Assembly: GCA_017479315.1 (NCBI GenBank)
Contig: JAFVCI010000088.1
Location: 1-13,922, forward strand
Source of the DNA: Opitutales bacterium
Lineage (GTDB): Bacteria; Verrucomicrobiota; Verrucomicrobiia; Opitutales; UBA9783
Reading direction: 5' to 3'
DNA length: 13,922 bases
Position 1 is the first letter of the stretch; each line of letters begins with the position of its first letter. Positions 6,747 through 12,749 of the stretch are shown piece by piece. A program made the position numbers and the translations under genes. The notes below the pieces were generated by a model. The model had not been told where the DNA came from. It saw nothing but the letters and a program-made list of their open reading frames with translations, and did not search any database.

Positions 6747-7730
6747 ATGTTTCGGAACGGTTTCGGAAGAGGGGCGTTGACGGTGGCGACGGTATTGCAA
6801 CTGTCGGCGGTGCGGGCGGCGGAAGAAAGTGTATCTTTGCTGTTGACGTCCGATCCGAAGGCATCGGTCGAAGCGCGACCGTTCGGTATTGCCGCCTGTG
6901 TCAACGGCGAACCGATTGCCTGCGACGAAGTTCGGAAAGCGGCGGCTGAATTGAAGGTTGCGCCGACGGAAGCGTTGAATTTGCTGATTGAACAAAAACT
7001 GCTTGAAGCGGATTTTAAGAAAAAGGGCGGCAAAATTTCCGATATGCACGTGGATGCGCAGGTGGAAACAATGGCGAAGGAGCATTTTAACGGCAATCGC
7101 GAGTTAATGCGACAGGTGTTGCGGCAACAGGGGCAATCGCTGTACGGTTTGAAGCAGGAACTGCGAAAGTCCATGGTTACGAACGCGTTGCAGTCGGGGC
7201 AGATGCCGTCGCGTTTTACCGTTAGTCCGCAACGTATTACGGCGTATTACGAAGCACACGCAGCGGATTTTCGCGAAGAGGCGCGCTATTGTTTGAAACA
7301 AAGCGGTTTTAAGGCGAACGAGACCGTCGATATATCGCAGGAAGTCGGTGCGGAAGAGGCTAAAAAAACAGAAACGTTGACGAAGGAAGCCTGTTTGAAG
7401 CGACTGTTAGCCGAAAAAACATCCTTGTCGGACATTCAAAAACAACTGGATACGTTTCGTACGGAGGCGATTTGGTATAAAGCATCGGAATTGGATCCGA
7501 AATTGGTGCAGGCACTGGATCAACTTTCGGACGGTTCTCAAACGGCGTATCTTCACATCGGTGATGTTTGGGTAACGTCGGTGCTGGTCGAAAAAAAAGA
7601 AGGGCACTTAAAACCGTTGGCGGATGTTCAGGGTGCGATCGAAGAATGTTTGTTGGCTGGAAATGCTCAGGAACGGCAACGAGCGTACCTGCAACGGTTG
7701 CGCGAACGGGCATCGATTGTGATTTTTTAG
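6747..7730 (+). CDS. Periplasmic SurA/PpiC-like chaperone without an obvious active isomerase site
   Basis: A 327-residue exported protein. Residues 1-24 look like a signal peptide (short basic start, hydrophobic core, AVRAA cleavage region). Residues about 47-160 resemble the SurA N-terminal chaperone domain: an INGEPI-like opening (VNGEPIACDEV), a helix with LLIEQKLLEADFKKKGGKIS, then helices ending in a tyrosine-rich helix (ITAYYEAHAADF). The later part (about 165-300) has the outline of a parvulin domain (ELDPKLVQALDQLSDGSQTAYLHIGDVWVTSVLVEKKEG matches its end), but the usual ARHIL strand and its catalytic histidine are missing, and the region is shortened. It may therefore be a chaperone only, for outer-membrane or secreted proteins. 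The ATG follows GAAGGT. The pseudopilin gene starts 25 bases after the stop, so the two probably share a transcript and this protein may assist the pilus or secretion machine. Confidence 0.8.
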   Translation: MFRNGFGRGALTVATVLQLSAVRAAEESVSLLLTSDPKASVEARPFGIAACVNGEPIACDEVRKAAAELKVAPTEALNLLIEQKLLEADFKKKGGKISDMHVDAQVETMAKEHFNGNRELMRQVLRQQGQSLYGLKQELRKSMVTNALQSGQMPSRFTVSPQRITAYYEAHAADFREEARYCLKQSGFKANETVDISQEVGAEEAKKTETLTKEACLKRLLAEKTSLSDIQKQLDTFRTEAIWYKASELDPKLVQALDQLSDGSQTAYLHIGDVWVTSVLVEKKEGHLKPLADVQGAIEECLLAGNAQERQRAYLQRLRERASIVIF

Positions 7731-7755
7731 AGATTGCCGGAGCGAAACGGTTCTT

Positions 7756-8253
7756 ATGAAACATAAAAAGTGTTTTGGATTTTTGCTGATTGAAGTCATG
7801 ATGACCCTGACGGTACTCGGCGTTTTGGGTGGTGTTTCTCTTTATTTCGGCGGGATTATCATGCAAAAGGTTCGATCCTTTCAGGAAACCGCCGAAGGAC
7901 TTCGCATCGCAACCGTTATTGCTTCGTATCATGATGAAACCGGCTTCTTCCCGGCAATGCGCACGGATTGTTGGGAGGATATTCATGATAACTCCGAAGC
8001 TTTTATCGATGCCGTAACGGATGTTCTTGACGACGGTTGTTTTACGTCCGAGGAGAGGTGTAGCAAAAAACTGAACGTGCGAATTTGGGTTTTGGGGAAG
8101 CAACGCATTTCTTGTTCGAAGGCATGCGAGGCTTTAAGTCGAATGTTGCATCGTACGATTGCGCCTTCGGAAGTTCATGCATTTAATAACGAAGTTTTAT
8201 GGTTTCTTCCGAAGAAAGATGACGAATTTGCCGGCTATTCCTGCGGATTTTAG
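7756..8253 (+). CDS. Cysteine-rich type IV pilin / type II pseudopilin-like protein
   Basis: A 165-residue protein with a class III (prepilin) signal: basic MKHKKCFG, then FLLIEVMMTLTVLGVLGG. Cleavage is expected after G8, giving F+1 and the conserved E+5 (E13). The hydrophobic helix spans about 9-36. The globular part is short and carries six cysteines (C72, C95, C102, C120, C124, C163), so disulfide bonds in the periplasm are likely; this is more than most pseudopilins have. A GspG-like or minor pilin role is reasonable but cannot be fixed. No prepilin peptidase gene is in the window. The gene lies 25 bases behind the SurA-like gene and converges on gspF, whose product is the inner-membrane platform of the same kind of machine. 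Confidence 0.85.
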   Translation: MKHKKCFGFLLIEVMMTLTVLGVLGGVSLYFGGIIMQKVRSFQETAEGLRIATVIASYHDETGFFPAMRTDCWEDIHDNSEAFIDAVTDVLDDGCFTSEERCSKKLNVRIWVLGKQRISCSKACEALSRMLHRTIAPSEVHAFNNEVLWFLPKKDDEFAGYSCGF

Positions 8254-8293
8254 TGCTGCGCGGAAACGGTTTAAAAATGGCGCATAAAGTAAT

Positions 8294-8380
8294 CTTCGGA
8301 TGTGGAACCTCCGTGATTTTTTGAGGATAGTACAACCATCCTTACGGAAGATCTTTTTAAGGGGCGGCGTACATCCGAAG
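8294..8380. other. Nested inverted repeats between convergent genes, possible bidirectional terminator
   Basis: The 173-base gap between the pilin and gspF stops contains three nested pairings: CTTCGGATGT (8294-8303) with ACATCCGAAG (8371-8380), perfect over 10 bases; TCCGT (8310-8314) with ACGGA (8344-8348); and a central AGGATAG/CCATCCT hairpin around 8323-8341 with one mismatch. Position between two 3' ends suggests transcript termination or 3' end protection on both strands. T-runs exist (8317-8322 and 8353-8357 on the plus strand) but are not placed as in a canonical terminator. Confidence 0.5.
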
Positions 8381-8426
8381 TTTAGATACTTCCGAGATTC
8401 CGATGTTTCAGCCTGATAAATCGACT

Positions 8427-9533
8427 TTACAGCTTAATCGTACTGCTGAATTGCATGATGCTGGAAACAATACCGAGTGCCAAAATACCGACGAGGAAGA
8501 AGGCAAAGCCCAACGCGCCCGAGGTAATCGCCTTTGTCAACCGCCCGAGGCGCGTATCCAGTTCCGCGTTATGCAGTTTATAAACTTCCTTGAAGCTGTC
8601 CTTCAAATTGCCCGTGCTTTCACCCACCATCAAAACATCCAGCGCGAGGTCGGTAAAAAGCGGCGTTCTTTCGGTTTTAAAGGCGTTTGTCAGCGCGACA
8701 CCGTCGTTAATTTTCTTGCGCGCTTCCTGGAATTGGTTGCGCAGAAAACTGTTGCGAATGGCGCGCTCCGTCAGGCGCATCGATTCGGTCAAATTGACGC
8801 CACTGCCGAGCAACGTCGCCAGCAGATTGGAGACGCGGCAAATTTCCGTGTACTGCAAAATCCCGCCGAAAACGGGCAGTTTTAACGCAATGCCATCGGT
8901 TTTGACGCGCGTCGCTTCGGATTTTCGAGCGGTACGCAGAAAAATCACTCCCGCAATCGCCGCCACAATCGCAATCGGCATGCCGTACAGCATCACGTTC
9001 GAACAACCGATGAGAATTCTTGCCGGAAGCGTCAAATGCCCGCCCATCGCCGTCAGCATGCCCTCGATGCGGGGAAGAAGGAAAAACAGGAAGAAAATCA
9101 CCAAACACACCGCGGCAATCGTCACAAACAGCGGATACATCAAGCCGCCGATGACTTTCTTTTTGAGCTGTTCGCGCTCCGTCAAAAGTCGAATGACATC
9201 GGCGAGAACGGGCGCGATGTTGCCGGTGCTTTCCGCCGCTTCCAGCGGATACACGATATCGCCGCCGAAGATGTTCGGGTACATTTTGAGTGCCGTTCCG
9301 AGGCTTTTTCCTTCGCTCAAATCGCGCCAGAGAACGATCGCCAGATCGCGCAGTTTCGGATCCTGCAATCGCGTTTGCAGAATGCGCAACGTGTCACCGA
9401 TCGCCAATCCCGCGCCATGCAACTGCAACAGACGTTTTAAAAACGGCAACGCGAGTTTGGAATCAAAGCTTTTAAGTCGAGTCGCCGCACCGTTCACATC
9501 CGACGACGGTTTTTTGGAAATTAAAGCACACAT
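8427..9533 (-). CDS. Type II secretion / type IV pilus inner-membrane platform protein (GspF/PilC family)
   Basis: A 368-residue polytopic protein, somewhat shorter than the usual ~400 because the N-terminal cytoplasmic region is short. It has the two tandem T2SSF domains (about 26-150 and 230-350). Each carries the diagnostic E-S-T-G-N motif: AAESTGNIAPVL near 99-110 and VGESTGNLKDSF near 303-314. Membrane segments are at about 131-153, 173-199 and 338-358. The protein is the inner-membrane platform on which the GspE ATPase acts to add pilin subunits. The ATG at 9533 has no Shine-Dalgarno sequence, but a well-formed promoter ends about 23 bases upstream, which supports this start. It is 406 bases downstream of gspE on the same strand and seems to be transcribed separately. 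Whether the machine is a secretion system or a pilus cannot be decided here. Confidence 0.93.
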   Translation of the reverse strand: MCALISKKPSSDVNGAATRLKSFDSKLALPFLKRLLQLHGAGLAIGDTLRILQTRLQDPKLRDLAIVLWRDLSEGKSLGTALKMYPNIFGGDIVYPLEAAESTGNIAPVLADVIRLLTEREQLKKKVIGGLMYPLFVTIAAVCLVIFFLFFLLPRIEGMLTAMGGHLTLPARILIGCSNVMLYGMPIAIVAAIAGVIFLRTARKSEATRVKTDGIALKLPVFGGILQYTEICRVSNLLATLLGSGVNLTESMRLTERAIRNSFLRNQFQEARKKINDGVALTNAFKTERTPLFTDLALDVLMVGESTGNLKDSFKEVYKLHNAELDTRLGRLTKAITSGALGFAFFLVGILALGIVSSIMQFSSTIKL

Positions 9534-9556
9534 AAAAGTAACAGAATACTGCTTCT

Positions 9557-9585
9557 AATATACGCCGTTTGCGGCAGGAAGACAA
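9557..9585 (-). promoter_or_regulatory. sigma70-like promoter of gspF/pilC
   Basis: On the minus strand TTGTCT (9585-9580) is followed after exactly 17 bases by TATATT (9562-9557), matching four and five of six consensus bases. The spacer holds a short palindrome, GCCG-CAAA-CGGC, which could be an operator or chance. The expected start leaves a leader of about 15-20 bases. Confidence 0.65.
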
Positions 9586-9939
9586 TGTTTCTTTTGGAGG
9601 TTCTTGTTTGAGTTGAGAGATATATCCGTCTTTTTTAAATTCCTATTGAGTAACGAAATAAAATTTATCCTGGCTATTAAAGTGTGCTTTAATGGGAAAC
9701 ATCCAACCGAACAATTTGCTCGATCCGTAATGAAATGTCCTTGTATGTTTTGGATACGTGAGCCGATTCACCGCTTTTTTGTGCTTCGAATGTTTTTTTA
9801 AGATGCTTGTATTTTTTAAAACAGACTACTTTTGAAGCACAATTGCCCCTATAAACCGTTTGGATTATCGTCGTGCCAAAAATAAAAACTTTCAGAACGA
9901 GATAATACGCTACACGAACGCCTCTAAGCGGCAACAACC
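9586..9939. other. AT-rich gap between gspE and gspF with two inverted repeats
   Basis: No gene is supported in this 354-base stretch. A minus-strand frame crosses it (to the stop at 9689) but has no start codon of its own outside gspE. Two inverted repeats are visible. ATTAAAG (9676-9682) pairs with CTTTAAT (9687-9693) over a 4-base loop; on the minus strand it could end the gspE transcript, followed by AT-rich sequence rather than a clean T-run. TGTGCTTCGAA (9780-9790) pairs with TTTGAAGCACA (9831-9841), with one G-T pair, around a 40-base AT-rich loop. Confidence 0.45.
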
Positions 9940-11664
9940 CTACGCCGCCGCATCCACGCCTTCGACGCCCGTGCTGGCTTCCGACAGATCGATGGCGGCG
10001 AAATGGATCAGTGCACTCCAACTTGTCAATCCGCGCTTAACCTGTTCCCAACCGTTCTGTAACAGCGTATGCATGCCCTCCGCAACGGCGATCTTCTTAA
10101 TCTCCATCGCGGATTTATTCTTCAACATCGCTTCCCGAACAGGCTCCGTAACGCTCAGAAGCTCAAAAATTCCGACACGTCCCTTGTAACCCGTATGACG
10201 ACAGGCGTCGCAACCGACTGGCTCCTTGATCAAATTCGCGTATTGCATTTCCGATACCGGAATTCCGAGTTGCCGCATCTGCGATTCGAGCTTTTTCGGA
10301 TCGATTTCCGCTGTTTTGCAACAATGCGGGCACAAACGGCGCACCAGACGCTGTGCCAAAATCATTTCCACCGATGCGGTAATCAGGAAGGGTTCGATAC
10401 CCATGTCAACCAAACGCGTCAACCCGCCCGCGGCATCGTTGGTGTGCAATGAACTCAACACCAAGTGACCCGTCAGAGAGGCGCGAATGGCAATGTCGGC
10501 GGTTTCTTTATCGCGAATTTCACCGACCATGATGACGTCCGGATCCTGACGCAGAATACAACGCAACGCGCTGGCAAAATCAAAGCCGATCTCGCTGTGC
10601 ACCTGCGATTGGTTAATGCCTTCGATTTCGTACTCCACCGGGTCTTCGACGGTGATGATACGGCGATCGGGTGTACGGATACGGCGTACAAAGGAACTCA
10701 GCGACGTGGATTTACCGGCTCCCGTCGGTCCTGTCACCAAAATGATACCGTAGGGCTTGTGGATGTTTTGATCGATGACCGCAACATCGCGCTCCAACAT
10801 CCCGAGTTCTTCAATCGTCACGGGGCGATTGCTGTTGGTCAACAGACGCAAACTGACGCTTTCGCCGTACATCACGGGCAACGTGGACACACGGATATCC
10901 AGTTCAATCGGACCGGACGAAAAGTGGATACGACCGTCCTGGGGGCGACGCTTTTCGGAAATGTTCAGTCGCGCCATGATTTTGAGGCGCGAAATAACGG
11001 CCGCCTGCACCTTAACCAAGTTATCGGGAACCCGCACGGGAACCAGCTGACCGTCGATACGATAGCGGATTTGAAGTGAATTCTTCTGCGGCTCAAAATG
11101 AATATCTGTGGCGCGCTCCGTCACCGCCTTGACGATAATTTCATTGACGAAGCGGATGATGGCGGCATTTTCATCCTCCTCGACCACCTCCTTCGTTTCC
11201 TGCGCTTCTTCCGCCAATTTCGAATCGAGGCTGTCGGAACCGACACCGAAATTGCGAACAATCGCATCGGTCACCTCCTGCGGGTAGGTTAGGTACCAAA
11301 CGGTCTTTTTGCCACACGCCATTTCGATCCAGCGAACGGCTTCCGCGCTCGGCGGCCACACGGTCACCAAATGCAACGCACTTGCATTGCCGCCATCCGA
11401 TTGGATCGGAAGACACTGATAGGTATGGATGAGGCGCAAAGGAAGAACCTTTGTCGCATTCTCCAAAACTTTAAACGTTTCGACAAACGGAATGCCGAAT
11501 TCCTGCGAGATCTTCTCGGCGACGGATTTCAGCGGGCGATTGGTCAGCTTTGAAAGCTGTTGCATGCGTTCGTGCAACGGCGCACGAAGAAGTTCCGCCT
11601 GCTGATTTTCATCCAGGTCGGCAAATGCGTTGGGAACGGAAGCGGTACGTTGTGATAAACTCAT
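9940..11664 (-). CDS. Type II secretion / type IV pilus assembly ATPase (GspE/PilB family)
   Basis: A 574-residue hexameric ATPase that drives pseudopilus or pilus assembly from the cytoplasmic face of the inner membrane. The N-terminal GspE/PilB domain covers about 1-150, and the ATPase core about 160-500. Visible motifs: Walker A GPTGAGKST (312-320), Asp box around ITVEDPVEYEIEGINQSQV (337-355), Walker B ILRQDPDVIMVGEIRD (370-385), His box TGHLVLSSLHTND (398-410), and a four-cysteine zinc site, C445/C448 (CPHCC) and C485/C488 (CDAC). All key residues are present, so it should be active. The ATG at 11664 has no Shine-Dalgarno sequence. Sequence resembling its own first codons recurs twice upstream (see the junction repeat). 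It lies downstream of a secretin and a small secreted partner on the same strand, a normal order for such a cluster. Confidence 0.96.
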   Translation of the reverse strand: MSLSQRTASVPNAFADLDENQQAELLRAPLHERMQQLSKLTNRPLKSVAEKISQEFGIPFVETFKVLENATKVLPLRLIHTYQCLPIQSDGGNASALHLVTVWPPSAEAVRWIEMACGKKTVWYLTYPQEVTDAIVRNFGVGSDSLDSKLAEEAQETKEVVEEDENAAIIRFVNEIIVKAVTERATDIHFEPQKNSLQIRYRIDGQLVPVRVPDNLVKVQAAVISRLKIMARLNISEKRRPQDGRIHFSSGPIELDIRVSTLPVMYGESVSLRLLTNSNRPVTIEELGMLERDVAVIDQNIHKPYGIILVTGPTGAGKSTSLSSFVRRIRTPDRRIITVEDPVEYEIEGINQSQVHSEIGFDFASALRCILRQDPDVIMVGEIRDKETADIAIRASLTGHLVLSSLHTNDAAGGLTRLVDMGIEPFLITASVEMILAQRLVRRLCPHCCKTAEIDPKKLESQMRQLGIPVSEMQYANLIKEPVGCDACRHTGYKGRVGIFELLSVTEPVREAMLKNKSAMEIKKIAVAEGMHTLLQNGWEQVKRGLTSWSALIHFAAIDLSEASTGVEGVDAAA

Positions 11665-11950
11665 CGGTTAAAATTGTTAAACGGTTTAATAAAAAGTCAT
11701 CGTGACAGCAGATTTGCGGAAAAATGTTGCTTCCCGCGTAACAACCGACTCCATCTGAGCGGCGCATGCATCACGAAAAGTACATTGTTGCAAATCCATC
11801 GGTTAAAATTGTTCAATAAAAAAAAATTGCTATGGCAGGATCTGTCCGAAAGAACCGATCCGCCTTCGAAACACCCGAAAAAACCTTTGATTTTGTCTGA
11901 GATGGCAATATTGTCGGAGACGAAAGCGATATATTGCCGCACATTCATTA
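11662..11950 (-). repeat. Triplicated, degenerate junction: end of the upstream gene plus start of gspE
   Basis: Three related segments can be read on the minus strand. The 17-mer AACAATTTTAACCGATG ends at the gspE ATG (11678-11662) and recurs exactly at 11813-11797, where it again leads into gspE-like codons (11 of the next 18 bases match). The third copy is at the stop of the upstream gene: GACGATTTTGACTAATG, then a sequence matching 28 of the first 45 gspE bases from an ATG overlapping the stop (TAATG at 11950-11946), by hand count. The sequence before each (DFLFDDFD, NFFLLNNFN, and a frame-broken version) is also alike. The gap therefore looks like decayed copies of one gene junction. A 9-base T-run (minus strand, 11826-11818) and inverted repeats at 11838-11861 and 11904-11938 could end or attenuate transcription. 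Confidence 0.65.
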
Positions 11951-12709
11951 GTCAAAATCGTCGAATAAAAAGTCATCATCGTAATAAGATGAAGTGTAAT
12001 CGTTGTAGCCACCATAGGAACCGCCGCCACGCGACGTGTCTTTCTTCCGTTCCTGCTGACGAATTTCCATCACATCACCGGTAATGGTATTCTTGACCGT
12101 TAAAATCGTCTTCTTTGGCATGCCCTGTTTATTTTCTTCCGTACGGTGGCTTACGTAAACAAAAGGCACTTGGTCGCTTGGTTGATCGGAACGGATCCAA
12201 CAACGTTTTTTAGTTGAGATGACTTCGATGCTGAATTGGGTGTACGGTTCTCCAGTTGCTGGATCTCTGACACTGCTTACACTCTGAAGATTAAGCTCAT
12301 CCGCTTTTTTGGAAGCCCAATCATCATCGCTTTTCTTTTCTTTTTCTTCGGTTTTCTTCGCAGTCGCACCGAACGGCAGGAAGGGATTGCGCGCCAAAAG
12401 CGATGCCGTCCATTGCGCCCTTACGTCGCCTCCCGCGGCATCGGTTGAACTCGCCGCATCCGCTTTCTTGTTTTCCGAATCCGTCGGCGCAAGCGCGGGA
12501 TCGGAAGCAGGAATGCCCGAAGGTTTTTGTTCGTTGTTAACGGAAGTCGCCGAGCGATTATCCGTCGTTGTTGTCTCAACGGCTGTTGCCGAAGCAATAC
12601 CACCGTTGTTGTCGTTTCGAGGTGCCGCACGGAGCGAGGACACGACCCCCGCTCCCGTACCGTCCCGCATAAGAACGGACAACAACAAAAGAACAACAAC
12701 CTTTTTCAT
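11948..12709 (-). CDS. Small exported protein of the secretin cluster, possible GspC/PilP-like partner
   Basis: A 253-residue protein starting at the ATG at 12709. A longer TTG start at 12727 is less likely because MKKVVVLLLLSVLM is a standard signal peptide beginning at the ATG. After the signal comes a low-complexity Asn/Ala/Thr/Ser-rich linker (to about 90), then ARNPFLPFG (an NPF-type motif seen in GspC/PilP-like proteins), a charged helix, a mixed alpha/beta stretch (about 140-215), and a Gly/Tyr-rich tail ending in an acidic aromatic sequence, YYDDDFLFDDFD. I do not recognise the family. Its place between the secretin and the ATPase suggests a periplasmic link of secretin and inner membrane, by analogy with PilP or GspC; that is inference. 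No Shine-Dalgarno sequence is seen. The secretin gene ends 40 bases upstream. Confidence 0.8.
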   Translation of the reverse strand: MKKVVVLLLLSVLMRDGTGAGVVSSLRAAPRNDNNGGIASATAVETTTTDNRSATSVNNEQKPSGIPASDPALAPTDSENKKADAASSTDAAGGDVRAQWTASLLARNPFLPFGATAKKTEEKEKKSDDDWASKKADELNLQSVSSVRDPATGEPYTQFSIEVISTKKRCWIRSDQPSDQVPFVYVSHRTEENKQGMPKKTILTVKNTITGDVMEIRQQERKKDTSRGGGSYGGYNDYTSSYYDDDFLFDDFD

Positions 12710-12749
12710 AACAACCGATATGAACAACTTATGCGGGACACGGTCTTAT

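Noticed and set aside
8590..9558. 322-codon plus-strand open frame opposite gspF/pilC
   Set aside because: Antisense shadow of a well-supported gene; basic and Ser-rich with no domain and no independent start signal.
9689..10021. 110-codon minus-strand frame running past the end of gspE
   Set aside because: Its only start is a TTG inside gspE and the intergenic part has no usable start; the part within gspE is in another phase.
11697..11948. 83-codon minus-strand frame starting at the TAATG overlap after the small exported protein
   Set aside because: Tempting because of the overlap, but its first codons look like a decayed gspE start and its middle contains the repeated junction, so it is better read as debris; a real small protein is not fully excluded.
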